Source: Pseudomonadota bacterium (lineage in GTDB: Bacteria > Pseudomonadota > Gammaproteobacteria > Burkholderiales > Burkholderiaceae_C). Taken from it: a DNA stretch of 35,270 nt. Shown here piece by piece: positions 1-8,674 of this stretch (positions are counted from its first letter, which is position 1; every line of letters starts with the position of its first letter). Made by a program: the position numbers and the translations under genes. The notes beneath the pieces are model-generated. The model worked only from the letters and a program-made list of their open reading frames with translations. It was not told where the DNA came from and did not search any database. The stretch spans positions 36,855 to 72,124 of the forward strand of contig JAVHYA010000008.1 in NCBI GenBank assembly GCA_031119395.1, read 5' to 3'.

Positions 1-29
1 CCGAGCGCCGGTGTGCTCCCCACCCGTTC

Positions 30-902
30 TCAAGAGCCCCGGAGGCTTTTGAGCTTGCGAATGGCCGTCCACGCGCCGGATTTGGCGCTGTCGCGCCACT
101 GCGCCCGCCCCACGGCCGCGGGCTTCAAGCCCAGGCGCCGCAGGACCGGCCGCGCGGCGTGGTTGAAGCGAAGCGCCTGACGCCAGGCATGGCTCTGGTC
201 GGTGCTGAAGAAGATGGACATCGAGATCGACACGTCCTCGCTGCCGTTGCGGACGTGATGGCCGGCCGAGAAAGGAATATGCAGCGCCTCGCCGGGATGG
301 AACTCGAACGTCTTGCCCAGTTCGTTCATGTTGTGGTCCCAGGGCAGGCGTGTGTTCTTGTTGGCGACGTAGGCTTCCTTGTTCTGAGAACTCACCACAC
401 GCTCGTCCCATTGCGGAAAGATCGAGACGTGCTTGCTGCCCCGGAATTGCATCAGGAAGCCCGAGTACCGGTCGATATGGAACGGCGTCACGCTGTTGGG
501 GGACGCGATGAACAGATAGAGCTTCGGGCTGATGGCCGCGTTGCCCAGGCCGCGACGCTTCATGATCTGCTCGACGTCGGCGATCAGTTCCCTGTACAGC
601 GGCTGGAACGACGGATGCGCCTCCGGTCCATTCACCATGATGTAGGAGTCACTGGTGCGGATGTTCTCGATCACGGCCTCGATCGCGAACCGGCTCCCCG
701 TGTTTCCGCACATCACGTCTTCGAAATCGTCGCCGTTGCTCAGCAGCCCCTTGGACGACATCACGCTGTCGGCAGGCAGCGCAGGCAGCACATTGGCCAG
801 GTTCTGCAGGCTCAGCGCAGGGTGGTCCATCAACTGGTGCTGGAACTTGAAAGTCTGCCGGTCCAGCAAATCCAGACAGGCCTCATCCCGGAAACAACGC
901 AT
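30..902 (-). CDS. Cupin-like (JmjC/Cupin_8-type) Fe(II)-dependent protein
   Basis: The protein has 290 residues and fits the cupin_8/JmjC-like superfamily of Fe(II)/2-oxoglutarate oxygenases. The visible metal site is the HxD pair H142/D144 in FHIDRYSG, followed by a distal histidine at H215 or H216 in FSAGHHVRNG. Between them lie the expected beta strands, including the aromatic stretch MQFRGSKHVSIFPQW. No signal peptide is visible. The start is supported by an AGGAG Shine-Dalgarno about 7 bases upstream on the minus strand (908-913). G+C looks lower than in dnaE next door, and a decayed paralogue lies just upstream (1057-1289), so the locus may have held a tandem pair. The substrate is unknown; protein or small-molecule hydroxylation are both possible. 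The fold call is fairly safe, the activity is not. Confidence 0.75.
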   Translation of the reverse strand: MRCFRDEACLDLLDRQTFKFQHQLMDHPALSLQNLANVLPALPADSVMSSKGLLSNGDDFEDVMCGNTGSRFAIEAVIENIRTSDSYIMVNGPEAHPSFQPLYRELIADVEQIMKRRGLGNAAISPKLYLFIASPNSVTPFHIDRYSGFLMQFRGSKHVSIFPQWDERVVSSQNKEAYVANKNTRLPWDHNMNELGKTFEFHPGEALHIPFSAGHHVRNGSEDVSISMSIFFSTDQSHAWRQALRFNHAARPVLRRLGLKPAAVGRAQWRDSAKSGAWTAIRKLKSLRGS

Positions 903-1056
903 CCATTACTCCTCGTCAAACCGGTGGTGCGTTTTGCCCACCGTCTCGCGTCTTTGCGGTGAAATGTATCCTTTTTACTGACAAATGCAAATGGCTGTTT
1001 CAAGGGGCGCGCAAGCGCAGCGCCCGGCGCGCCATCTCCCCAGCCACCCCGGCAGG

Positions 1057-1289
1057 ACGCGATGATCGACATGGAGATCGACACATCGCCTGCGTCGTTG
1101 CACACGGGGTGGCCCGCGCCGAAGGGACTATGAGGGCTGTCGCCGGCCCGAACGCGGATGCGTCTGCGGACCGCCGACCATGATCTAGGAGTCGCTGGTG
1201 CGAAGGCGCTCGATGGTTGCCTCGAGGCTGCAATCCCCAGGTCGTCGGGCGAAGGCGCCTTCGAAATCGTGACCGTGACGGCATCCGTT
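1057..1289 (-). pseudogene. Decayed paralogue of the adjacent cupin-like gene
   Basis: Read on the minus strand from 1289, the DNA encodes HDFEGAF, then SLEATIERLRTSDS, a TAG stop, and IMVGGPQTHP. These match DDFEDV, AIEAVIENIRTSDSYIMVNGPEAHP in the intact neighbour; the TAG replaces the TAC of the conserved tyrosine. After a second stop and a frame change the match resumes near the C-terminus: HSPFGAGHPVCNDAGDVSISMSI corresponds in position to the HIPFSAGHHVRNGSEDVSISMSI region. The roughly 120 residues between, including the HxD iron site, are missing. This is therefore a duplicate with stops, a frameshift and a large internal deletion, lying directly downstream of dnaE. Confidence 0.8.
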
Positions 1290-1291
1290 CG

Positions 1292-4200
1292 TCATTCGTA
1301 CACGATGGTTGCCTTGCCCGCCTCCGCCGCCGCCATCCAGCTGGCCAATGCCGCGTCGACCGGGAAGAAGCGCGCCGCCTCGCCCAGTTGCAGCTCGACC
1401 TGGGCGCCCGAGCGTGCCATGGCCAGGCGCACGCCCAGCCCCTGCTGCACCTCGCCGTGCTCGGTCGCCTCCCTGCGCGGCGGGAAGTCGCGCACGATGC
1501 GCGCGATGTCCGGCAGCTTGCCGTTGACGGCCACGCGCAGGAACTTGCCGAAGCGGCAGCGCGCTGCCGCGAGGTCCCACACCTGCTGCACGTTGAAGCG
1601 CGCCTCGAAACCGCCGCGGCCCGGCTGCAGCCGGCCGCTGACGATCACCAGTTCGTCTTCCTTGAGCTGGTTGCGCGCGGCGTCGAAGACGGCCTCGTCG
1701 GCGACGGCCTCGATGGTGTCGGTCTTGTCGTCGAGCACGAAGATGGCGAGGCGCCCTCGGTTGCCGTTGATGACGCGCAGCCCGCTGACGATGCCGGCGA
1801 TGACCTGCGGCTCGCGGCTGTCGAGCAGTTCGTCGATCTGCCGGCGCGCGAACTGGCGCACCTCGCGCGCCACCTCGTCGAAGAGGTGGCCCGAAAGGTA
1901 GAAGCCGATGGCCGTCTTCTCCAGCGTCAGGCGCTCCTTCACGCCCCAGGGCGTGGTCTCGACGAGGTCGGGCTCCTGCGTGCTCGAGCCGTGCACGTCG
2001 TCGCCCAGGTCGAACAGGCCGCCCTGGTTGGCATGGGCCTCCTGCGCCGCGGCGTACTCGAAGGCGCGGTCCAGCGAGGCCACGAGGGCCGCGCGGTTGG
2101 GCTGCAGCGCGTCGAAGGCGCCGGCCTTGATGAGCGCCTCCACCGTGCGCTTGTTGATGCGCTGGCGGTCCACCCGCGCGCAGAAGTCGTACAGGCTCTT
2201 GAACGGCCCGCCCTCCTCGCGCGCCCTGACGATCGCCTCGATCGCCAGCTGGCCCGTGCCCTTCACGGCGCCCAGGCCGTAGCGGATCACCTTGTCGCTC
2301 ACCGGCTCGAAGCGGTAGAAGCCGCGGTTCACGTCCGGCGGCTCGAAGCTCATGCCGAAGTTCTTGGTCGCGTCCTCGAACAGCACCTTCAGCTTGTCGG
2401 TGTTGTCCATTTCCACCGTCATGTTGGCGCAGTAGAACTCGGCGGTGTAGTGCACCTTCAGCCAGCCCGTGTGGTAGGCCAGCAGCGAATAGGCGGCGGC
2501 GTGCGACTTGTTGAAGCCGTAGCCCGCGAACTTCTCCATCAGGTCGAAGATCTCGTCGGCCTTCTCCTGCGGGATGCCATGCGTGGCCAGGGCACCGGCG
2601 CGGAACTTCTCGCGGTGCTCGGCCATTTCCTCGGCCTTCTTCTTGCCCATGGCGCGGCGCAGCAGGTCGGCGCCGCCCAGGCTGTAGCCGCCCAGGATCT
2701 GCGCGGTCTGCATCACCTGCTCCTGGTAGACCATGATCCCGTAGGTCTCGCTGAGCATCTCCGCCACCGCCGGGTGCGGGTACTCGACCTCCTCGCGGCC
2801 GTGCTTGCGCGCCACGAAGCTGGGGATCAGGTCCATCGGCCCCGGGCGGTACAGCGCGTTCAGCGCGATCAGGTCTTCCAGCCGCGTGGGCCGCGCGTCC
2901 TTGAGCATGCCCTGCATGCCGCGCGATTCGAACTGGAACACGGCCTCGGTCTTGCCGTCGGAGAACAGCTTGTAGGTGGCGCGGTCGTCCAGCGGGATGT
3001 TCTCGTAGGCGAAGCCCTCCTGCCCCTTGTGGCGCTTGACGATGAACTCGCGCGCGATCTCCAGGATGGTGAGCGTGGCCAGCCCCAGGAAGTCGAACTT
3101 CACCAGGCCGATGGCCTCCACGTCGTCCTTGTCGTACTGGCTCACGGCCGAGTCGCTGCCCGGCTGCTGGTAGAGCGGGCAGAAGTCGGTGAGCTTGCCC
3201 GGCGCGATCAGCACCCCGCCGGCGTGCATGCCGATGTTGCGCGTCATGCCCTCGAGCTTCTGCGCCATCTCGACCAGCGACTTGACCTCTTCCTCGCGCT
3301 CGATGCGCTCGGCCAGCTGCGGCTCCGCGGCGATGGCGTACTTCTCCCTGTCGTCGTCCGAGAGGTTCGCGGGCGGGTACTGCAGGGTCACGGGCTTGCC
3401 CGGCTTGTTCGGAATCAGCTTGCTGATGCCGTCGCAAAAGCCGTAGCTCATGTCCATCACGCGGCCCACGTCGCGGATCGCGGCGCGCGCGGCCATGGTG
3501 CCGAAGGTGGCGATCTGGCTCACCGCGTTGCGGCCGTACTTGTCCTTGACGTAGTCGATGACGCGGTCGCGGTTGCCCTGGCAGAAGTCGATGTCGAAGT
3601 CGGGCATCGACACGCGCTCCGGGTTCAGGAAGCGCTCGAAGAGCAGGTTGTATTCGAGCGGGTCGAGGTCGGTGATCTTCAGCGCATAGGCCACCAGCGA
3701 GCCGGCGCCCGATCCGCGGCCGGGGCCCACCGGGCAGCCGTTGTTCTTGGCCCAGTTGATGAAGTCGCCCACGATGAGGAAGTAGCCGGGGAAGCCCATC
3801 TTCAGGATGGTGCCGATCTCGAACTCCAGCCGCTCGACGTAGCGCGGGCGCTGCGCGTCGCGCTTGGCGGGGTCGGGGTACAGGTGCGCGAGCCGCTCCT
3901 CCAGCCCCTCGAACGACAGCACGCGGAAGTACTTCTCGATCGGCATCGGCACGCCGTCCTCGAGCGGCGTCGGGAAGTTGGGCAGCTGCGGCTTGCCCAG
4001 CACCAGCGTGAGGTTGCAGCGCCGGGCGATCTCCACCGTGTTGGCGATGGCGCTCGGCACGTCGGCGAAGAGCGCCTCCATCTCGGCGGCCGACTTGAAG
4101 TACTGCTCGCGCGTGAACTTGCGCACGCGGCGCTGGTTGCCCAGGATCTCGCCTTCGGAAATGCACACGCGCGCCTCGTGCGCCTCGAACTCGTCGGGCT

Positions 4201-4810
4201 GCAGGAACTGCACCGGGTGCGTCGCCACCACCGGCAGGTTCAGCCGCGCGGCCAGTTGCACCGCCGCCACCACGTGCGCCTCGTCGTCGGCGCGGCCGGC
4301 GCGCTGCAGCTCGATGTAGAAGCGGTGCGTGAACAGGCCCGCCAGCTGCAGCGCGATCTCGCGCGCGCGCTCGGCGTTGCCGGCCATCAGCGGCGCGCCC
4401 AGCGGGCCCGCCTGCGCGCCGGCCAGGCAGATCAGCCCGCCGTTGAGCTCCTGCAGCCAGGCCCACTTGGCGACCGCCTGCGTCTGGCCGCGGCCCACGT
4501 TCTGCGTCCAGGCACGCGCCAGGATCTCGCACAGGTTGAGGTACCCCTCGAAGCTCTGCACCAGCAGCACGATGCGGGCGGGCCCGGCGTCGGCATCGAC
4601 GCCCTCCAGGATCAGCTCGCAGCCCAGCACGGGCTTGACGCCCTTGCCGCGCGCCTGCTTGTAGAACTTGACGCCGCCGAACAGGTTGTTCAGGTCGGTG
4701 ATGGCCAGCGCAGGCTGGCCGTCCTTCGCCGCGGCCTTGACGACTTCGTCGATGCGGGTGGTGCCGTCGACGACGGAGAACTCGGTGTGCAGGCGCAGGT
4801 GAACGAACAT
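1292..4810 (-). CDS. dnaE: DNA polymerase III alpha subunit (replicative polymerase)
   Basis: This is the catalytic subunit of the replicative DNA polymerase. At 1172 residues it is close to the E. coli protein. It opens with [15 protein letters not shown], the PHP-domain HxxxH start. The catalytic aspartates lie in PDFDIDF (D404 and D406), followed by palm, fingers and the [13 protein letters not shown] region, with the OB-fold segment ([16 protein letters not shown]) and a short tau-binding tail at the C-terminus. An in-frame ATG at 4852 exists, but starting at 4810 gives the family N-terminus exactly. No Shine-Dalgarno precedes 4810; instead a TACAAT -10 element ends 6 bases before the ATG, which points to a leaderless message. 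The gene diverges from trhO. Confidence 0.97.
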   Translation of the reverse strand: MFVHLRLHTEFSVVDGTTRIDEVVKAAAKDGQPALAITDLNNLFGGVKFYKQARGKGVKPVLGCELILEGVDADAGPARIVLLVQSFEGYLNLCEILARAWTQNVGRGQTQAVAKWAWLQELNGGLICLAGAQAGPLGAPLMAGNAERAREIALQLAGLFTHRFYIELQRAGRADDEAHVVAAVQLAARLNLPVVATHPVQFLQPDEFEAHEARVCISEGEILGNQRRVRKFTREQYFKSAAEMEALFADVPSAIANTVEIARRCNLTLVLGKPQLPNFPTPLEDGVPMPIEKYFRVLSFEGLEERLAHLYPDPAKRDAQRPRYVERLEFEIGTILKMGFPGYFLIVGDFINWAKNNGCPVGPGRGSGAGSLVAYALKITDLDPLEYNLLFERFLNPERVSMPDFDIDFCQGNRDRVIDYVKDKYGRNAVSQIATFGTMAARAAIRDVGRVMDMSYGFCDGISKLIPNKPGKPVTLQYPPANLSDDDREKYAIAAEPQLAERIEREEEVKSLVEMAQKLEGMTRNIGMHAGGVLIAPGKLTDFCPLYQQPGSDSAVSQYDKDDVEAIGLVKFDFLGLATLTILEIAREFIVKRHKGQEGFAYENIPLDDRATYKLFSDGKTEAVFQFESRGMQGMLKDARPTRLEDLIALNALYRPGPMDLIPSFVARKHGREEVEYPHPAVAEMLSETYGIMVYQEQVMQTAQILGGYSLGGADLLRRAMGKKKAEEMAEHREKFRAGALATHGIPQEKADEIFDLMEKFAGYGFNKSHAAAYSLLAYHTGWLKVHYTAEFYCANMTVEMDNTDKLKVLFEDATKNFGMSFEPPDVNRGFYRFEPVSDKVIRYGLGAVKGTGQLAIEAIVRAREEGGPFKSLYDFCARVDRQRINKRTVEALIKAGAFDALQPNRAALVASLDRAFEYAAAQEAHANQGGLFDLGDDVHGSSTQEPDLVETTPWGVKERLTLEKTAIGFYLSGHLFDEVAREVRQFARRQIDELLDSREPQVIAGIVSGLRVINGNRGRLAIFVLDDKTDTIEAVADEAVFDAARNQLKEDELVIVSGRLQPGRGGFEARFNVQQVWDLAAARCRFGKFLRVAVNGKLPDIARIVRDFPPRREATEHGEVQQGLGVRLAMARSGAQVELQLGEAARFFPVDAALASWMAAAEAGKATIVYE

Positions 4811-4884
4811 CGACGCATTGTAAAAAGCCGCCCCCGCCCATCTCGCCGCCAAGGCCGCGAACGGGCGCTTTTTACAATCGCCGG
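4811..4884. promoter_or_regulatory. Symmetric divergent promoter of dnaE and trhO
   Basis: The 74 bases between the two start codons carry a perfect 12-bp inverted repeat: attgtaaaaagc (4817-4828) and gctttttacaat (4867-4878). Each arm ends in TACAAT read toward its gene, a good sigma-70 -10 element. In both directions exactly six bases separate TACAAT from the start codon (ATG 4810, GTG 4885), which puts transcription start at or next to translation start. No clear -35 is visible and neither gene has a Shine-Dalgarno. Confidence 0.65.
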
Positions 4885-5670
4885 GTGTCCGACGTCCTCA
4901 ACATCTCCGCCTACCTCTTCGTCCCCATCCACGACCGCGAGACGCTGCGGCCCCGGCTGCTCGAATCGGCGCGCGCGCGCCAGCTGATGGGCACCGTGCT
5001 GCTGGCGCAGGAAGGCATCAACCTGTTCCTGGCGGGGGCCGCCGACGACGTGCGCGGCTTCCTCGACGAGTTGCGGGCCGACCCGCGTTTCGCACCGCTG
5101 GAAGCCAAGGAGAGCTGGTCGGCGCAGCAGCCCTTCCGGCGCCTGCTGGTCAAGCTCAAGCGCGAGATCATCCGCATGGATCACCCGGCCATCCAGCCGG
5201 CGGCCGGCCGTGCGCCGGGCGTGGATGCGCGCACGCTCAAGCGCTGGCTGGACCAGGGCCACGACGACGCCGGCAAGCAGGTCGTGCTGCTCGACACGCG
5301 CAACGCCTTCGAGGTCGACTACGGCACCTTCGAGAACGCGATCGACTGGCGCATCACGAAGTTCACCGAATTCCCCCAGGCGGTGATCGAGCACCGCGCC
5401 GAGCTGGAGGGCAAGACGGTCGTGAGCTTCTGCACCGGCGGCATCCGCTGCGAGAAGGCCGCGATCTACATGCACGAGGCCGGGCTGCCGAACGTGCTGC
5501 AGCTCGACGGCGGCATCCTCAAGTACTTCGAGGACGTCGGCGGCGCGCACTACCGCGGCGACTGCTTCGTGTTCGACGGCCGCGAGGCGCTGGCGCCCGA
5601 CCTGAGCGCCCGCGCGCAGCACGCCAGCGCCCGGCGCGGCGAAGACCCCGACATTGCTATCAAAAAGTGA
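4885..5670 (+). CDS. trhO: tRNA uridine(34) hydroxylase, rhodanese family
   Basis: This 261-residue protein belongs to the YceA/TrhO (formerly UPF0176) family, which hydroxylates wobble uridine 34 in certain tRNAs as the first step to xo5U derivatives. The N-terminal part (about 1-100) is the family ferredoxin-like domain. The rhodanese domain follows (about 125-225) with the active loop CTGGIRCEK, cysteines C183 and C189. The start is GTG at 4885, six bases after a TACAAT box, so the message is probably leaderless. The C-terminal residues and the stop codon (DIAIKK-stop) are supplied by an interspersed repeat at 5653-5717, so the natural C-terminus of the ancestral gene may have been a little different. 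Confidence 0.93.
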   Translation: MSDVLNISAYLFVPIHDRETLRPRLLESARARQLMGTVLLAQEGINLFLAGAADDVRGFLDELRADPRFAPLEAKESWSAQQPFRRLLVKLKREIIRMDHPAIQPAAGRAPGVDARTLKRWLDQGHDDAGKQVVLLDTRNAFEVDYGTFENAIDWRITKFTEFPQAVIEHRAELEGKTVVSFCTGGIRCEKAAIYMHEAGLPNVLQLDGGILKYFEDVGGAHYRGDCFVFDGREALAPDLSARAQHASARRGEDPDIAIKK

Positions 5671-5717
5671 GCTGCCTGCGCCCGCCGGACGGGCGCTGCA
5701 GGCACTTTCGGCTTGAA
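5653..5717 (+). repeat. Interspersed GCTATC-type palindromic repeat, copy A
   Basis: It begins attgctatcaaaaagtgagc and continues into an imperfect GC hairpin (cctgcgcccg / cgggcgctgcagg) ending near gcttgaat. I recognise it as a short repeat common in Comamonadaceae intergenic DNA. Two relatives are in this window (11358-11423 and 30499-30564). It supplies the last codons and stop of trhO and fills the space before the convergent pirin gene, where its hairpin could help end both transcripts. Confidence 0.6.
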
Positions 5718-5731
5718 TCCTTTCGCGAGGA

Positions 5732-6649
5732 TCAGGCCGGCGTGCTGCCGGTGTCCGGCGTCGGCGACTGCACCTGGAAAGGGTGGCCCGGCAGCGGGAT
5801 GAACTCGGTCTCGCCCGGCACGTGGCCCATGCGCTGCGCGGCCCAGTCCTCGCCGGCCTGCAGGATGCGCTCGCGGCGGCTGGAGACGAAATTCCAGGTG
5901 ATGTAGCGCGGGCCGTCGAGCGGCTCGCCGCCGACCACGACCAGGCGCACGGCCTGCGCAGCGGTCAGCACCACCGCCTGGCCGGCGGGCAGCGCGGCCA
6001 TGGTGTGCGCGGGCACGGCCACGCCGTCGAGCTGCACGTCGCCGTCGACCGCGTAGATCGCGAGTTCGGGCGCCAGCGCGGGCAGCTCGAAGCGGCCGCC
6101 GGCGGGCAGTTCGATGTCCAGGTACAGGGTCTGCATCACCGTGGGCACCGGCGAGCGGGCACCGAAGGCCTCGCCGACCAGCACGCGCACCGGCACGCCC
6201 TGCACCCTCAGCGCGGGAATGTCGGCCGCGGCGGTGTGCGAGAAGCTGGGCTCGTCCTCCTCGTGCGCCTGCGGCAGCGCGCACCACAGCTGCAGGCCGT
6301 GGTTGACGTAGGTCTCGGTCTTGAGCGGCTCGGGCTTGCGCTCCGAATGCACGATGCCGCGGCCGGCCGTCATCCAGTTGATCGCGCCGGGGCGGATCTC
6401 CTGCACGGTGCCCAGGCTGTCGCGATGCATCATCGCGCCCTCGAAGAGGTAGGTCACCGTCGCCAGGCCGATGTGCGGGTGCGGCCGCACGTCGTGCTGA
6501 TCACCGGGCTTCTCGGTGGCCGGGCCGAAATGGTCGAAGAACACGAAGGGCCCCACGGCCCGCTTCTGCGCCGCCGGCAACAGGCGGCGCACGTGGAAGC
6601 CGCCTCCGAGGTCCTTGTCGTGCGGCTTCAGCAGCAGGGTGTCGCTCAT
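5732..6649 (-). CDS. Pirin family protein
   Basis: This is a 305-residue bicupin pirin. Many bacterial pirins are iron-containing proteins with quercetinase activity or roles in redox control. The N-terminal cupin keeps all four metal ligands: H57 and H59 in RPHPHIGL, H101 and E103 in GRGIVHSE. The C-terminal pirin_C region follows from about residue 170. An AAGGAG Shine-Dalgarno stands 6 bases before the ATG. It is the last gene of a minus-strand group, 60 bases after the flavodoxin-fold gene. It differs clearly from the second pirin (7813-8514), which is shorter, so the two are not a recent duplication. The physiological substrate is unknown. Confidence 0.9.
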   Translation of the reverse strand: MSDTLLLKPHDKDLGGGFHVRRLLPAAQKRAVGPFVFFDHFGPATEKPGDQHDVRPHPHIGLATVTYLFEGAMMHRDSLGTVQEIRPGAINWMTAGRGIVHSERKPEPLKTETYVNHGLQLWCALPQAHEEDEPSFSHTAAADIPALRVQGVPVRVLVGEAFGARSPVPTVMQTLYLDIELPAGGRFELPALAPELAIYAVDGDVQLDGVAVPAHTMAALPAGQAVVLTAAQAVRLVVVGGEPLDGPRYITWNFVSSRRERILQAGEDWAAQRMGHVPGETEFIPLPGHPFQVQSPTPDTGSTPA

Positions 6650-6709
6650 GCGGGGCTCCTTCGTGTGGGGGGAAACAAGGCGGCAGTATCCCGCCTTTGC
6701 GCACTGCGC

Positions 6710-7261
6710 TCAGCCGCGCGCGGCCGTCACCTCGGCGATGCGTTCGCCAAAGGCGCGCGCGGTGTCGAGGTCGCCCTGCGGCACCTCGGCGGCGCTGGCG
6801 TCCGAGGGCGAGGTCGTCAGCAGGCCGCCATAGCCGCCCACGTAGTTGGGCGAATGGCGCGTGGCCGCCTTGTCGTTGTGCGGCTTGATGCCCAGGCTGA
6901 GCCACAGGCCGCTGTGCTGCATGGCCAGCTGCCACAGGAAGGTCAGCGTCGAGAACTTGTCGCCGTTCATGGTCGCGCTGTTGGTGAAGCCGGCGAAGAG
7001 CTTGTCCTTCCAGCCCTGGGCGAACCAGACCTTCGACGAGGCATCGGCGAACTTCTTGAACTGCCAGCTCGGGCCGCCCATGTAGGTGGGCGAACCGAAG
7101 ACGATGGTCTTGGCGCCGGCCAGCAGCTCCCAGCCGCCTTCGGGCAGGTTGCCCTCGGCGTCGATGGCCAGCACGTCGGCCTGGGCGCCCTGCGCCACGG
7201 CCTGCGCCACGCGCTGGGTGTGGCCGTAGCCGGAGTGGTAGACGATGACGATGTCGCTCAT
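6710..7261 (-). CDS. Flavodoxin-fold NAD(P)H:quinone oxidoreductase-like protein
   Basis: This 183-residue protein has a flavodoxin fold. The FMN phosphate loop is VYHSGYGHTQRVA (residues 7-19) and a second flavin-contacting loop is FGSPTYMGGPSWQFKKF (about 55-71). It resembles WrbA and other NADPH-dependent FMN reductases that reduce quinones by two electrons, although the sequence is too divergent to use the wrbA name. It has an AGGAG Shine-Dalgarno and starts 22 bases after doxX, so the two genes are very likely co-transcribed. Together with DoxX and the pirins this points to defence against quinones or other electrophiles; that role is inferred from context. Confidence 0.88.
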   Translation of the reverse strand: MSDIVIVYHSGYGHTQRVAQAVAQGAQADVLAIDAEGNLPEGGWELLAGAKTIVFGSPTYMGGPSWQFKKFADASSKVWFAQGWKDKLFAGFTNSATMNGDKFSTLTFLWQLAMQHSGLWLSLGIKPHNDKAATRHSPNYVGGYGGLLTTSPSDASAAEVPQGDLDTARAFGERIAEVTAARG

Positions 7262-7283
7262 GGTGCGTGATCTCCTGTCCGGA

Positions 7284-7706
7284 TTACTTCTTGTCGATGC
7301 TGAAGCGGCCCGGGCCGAAGGCGAAGAAGGCCAGGAAGCCGCCGGCGATCGCCAGGTTCTTGAAGAAGTTGGTCTTCTGGGCCATCAGCATTTCCGGCGG
7401 CGCGTTCCAGAACGCATGGCCGAGGAAGGCGGTCGCCACCGTGAAGACGGCCAGGATGATGGCCATCAGGCGCGTCTTGAAGCCGACCAGGAACAGCAGC
7501 GCCACCAGCAGTTCGCACACGATGGCCACCACCACCGCGACCTCGGGCAGCGGCACGCCGATCTTGGTGAAATAGCCCGCCGTGCCGGCAAAGCCCATCA
7601 GCTTGCTCCATCCCGCCGGGACGAAAAGCAGCGCGATGAGCACGCGGCCGATGAGGGCGGCGCCATCCTGCGTGGGGGTGGTGGACGAGGTGTTGGTGAT
7701 GGCCAT
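7284..7706 (-). CDS. DoxX family membrane protein
   Basis: This small integral membrane protein has 140 residues and four predicted helices at about 18-35, 55-76, 79-97 and 115-132. It matches the DoxX family: the loop FVPAGWSKLMGFAGTAGYF and the later GHAFW and NFFKNLAIAGGFLAFF segments are typical. The start at 7706 is chosen because an AGGAG Shine-Dalgarno lies just upstream and an extended reading frame would add a non-family sequence. DoxX proteins are membrane partners of oxidoreductases, often in thiol or quinone stress. A strong terminator (7768-7804) separates this gene from the upstream pirin, so doxX and the next two genes may have their own promoter in 7707-7767. Confidence 0.9.
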   Translation of the reverse strand: MAITNTSSTTPTQDGAALIGRVLIALLFVPAGWSKLMGFAGTAGYFTKIGVPLPEVAVVVAIVCELLVALLFLVGFKTRLMAIILAVFTVATAFLGHAFWNAPPEMLMAQKTNFFKNLAIAGGFLAFFAFGPGRFSIDKK

Positions 7707-7767
7707 GGAAAACTCCTGTTGAAAAAGAAAAACGAGGAAGGAAGAAAGAGCGGAACAGTCGAACGCG

Positions 7768-7804
7768 AAAAAGGGCCGGCACCGCGTTTCGGCGGTGCCG
7801 GCCC
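7768..7804 (-). terminator. Rho-independent terminator after the second pirin gene
   Basis: A perfect 13-bp stem (7773-7785 with 7792-7804) closes a six-base loop. On the minus strand it is followed at once by five T (7772-7768). It begins within 10 bases of the pirin stop and lies upstream of doxX. Confidence 0.85.
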
Positions 7805-7812
7805 GGGGGGAC

Positions 7813-8514
7813 TCAGGCGGCGAGGTCGAAGACCAGCACCTCGGCGTCCTTGCCGCCGGCCAGGTGCAGGGCACTCTCGTCGGCGATCAGCGCGGCATCA
7901 CCGCCGCTGAGCTTCTGGCCGTTGACCTCGAGCTCGCCGCGCACCAGGTGCACATAGCTCTTGCGCTTCGGGTCCAGCACGAGGTCGGCCGATTCGGCGC
8001 CGTCCAGCAGGCCGGCATAGAGTTTCGCATCGGCATGCACCGTGACCGAGCCGTCGGCACCGTCGGGCGATGCGACCAGGCGCAGCCTGCCGCGCTTGTC
8101 GGCCGCGTCGAACTTCTTCTGCTCGTAGCCGGGCGTGATGCCGCGCTGGTTGGGCTCGATCCAGATCTGCAGGAAGTGCGTGGTCGAGTCGCTCTTGTGG
8201 TTGAACTCGCTGTGCATCACGCCGCGGCCGGCGCTCATGCGCTGCACCTCGCCGGGCGGGATCGACTCCACGTTGCCCATGCTGTCCTTGTGCGCCAGCT
8301 CGCCGTCGAGCACGTAGCTGATGATCTCCATGTCCTTGTGGCCGTGGGTGCCGAAGCCGGCACCGCCTGCCACGCGGTCCTCGTTGATCACCCGCAGGTT
8401 GCCCCAGCCCATGAAGCGGGGGTCGTAGTAGCCGGCGAAGGAAAAGCTGTGGAAGGACTTGAGCCAGCCGTGGTCGGCGTAGCCTCGTTCCTGGGACTTG
8501 CGGACTTGCAACAT
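7813..8514 (-). CDS. Pirin family protein, YhhW type
   Basis: At 233 residues this protein has the length and sequence of the YhhW/pirin subgroup, for which quercetin 2,3-dioxygenase activity has been reported. Metal ligands are H57 and H59 in GTHGHKDME and H101 and E103 in GRGVMHSEFN, in the same register as known pirins. It opens MLQVRKSQERGYADHGWLKS, typical of the group. A longer in-frame extension was rejected because an AAGGAG Shine-Dalgarno precedes the ATG at 8514. It is divergent from a LysR gene with a palindrome between them, and is followed by its own terminator. It is probably the main target of that regulator. Confidence 0.92.
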   Translation of the reverse strand: MLQVRKSQERGYADHGWLKSFHSFSFAGYYDPRFMGWGNLRVINEDRVAGGAGFGTHGHKDMEIISYVLDGELAHKDSMGNVESIPPGEVQRMSAGRGVMHSEFNHKSDSTTHFLQIWIEPNQRGITPGYEQKKFDAADKRGRLRLVASPDGADGSVTVHADAKLYAGLLDGAESADLVLDPKRKSYVHLVRGELEVNGQKLSGGDAALIADESALHLAGGKDAEVLVFDLAA

Positions 8515-8646
8515 CGTTGAACTCCTTGCTTGCATCGGGGGCGGGCCTGGCCTCGCCCCTCTCGTGAGCAGCGCCGGATGCGCCGCGATGGAATGAACTT
8601 TAGGCCGTCGGCCGGCGCGCAAAGACGTGTGGCCTTGAAGACATCG

Positions 8647-8661
8647 TTCAAATTTTTTGAA
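8647..8661. promoter_or_regulatory. LysR-type operator candidate
   Basis: The sequence ttcaaattttttgaa is an inverted repeat with 6-bp arms and a 3-bp centre, containing the T-N11-A pattern of LysR boxes. It sits 14 bases before the LysR ATG (8675) and 132 bases upstream of the pirin start, in the only AT-rich patch of this divergent region. Confidence 0.55.
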
Positions 8662-8674
8662 TGAAAATCGGCCC

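Noticed and set aside
959-1183. Small plus-strand frame between the cupin gene and dnaE
   Set aside because: It is antisense to the cupin remnant, where the homology lies on the minus strand.
1185-4841. A 1218-codon minus-strand frame overlapping dnaE and running into the cupin remnant, hinting at a fusion
   Set aside because: It is out of frame with dnaE and made of low-complexity Arg/Gly/Ala sequence. Only its last part, beyond the dnaE stop, matches the cupin remnant, so no fusion exists.
1217-4987. A very long open frame on the plus strand opposite dnaE
   Set aside because: It is antisense to a certain gene, has the Arg/His/Leu-rich composition produced by third-position G+C bias, and shows no domain.
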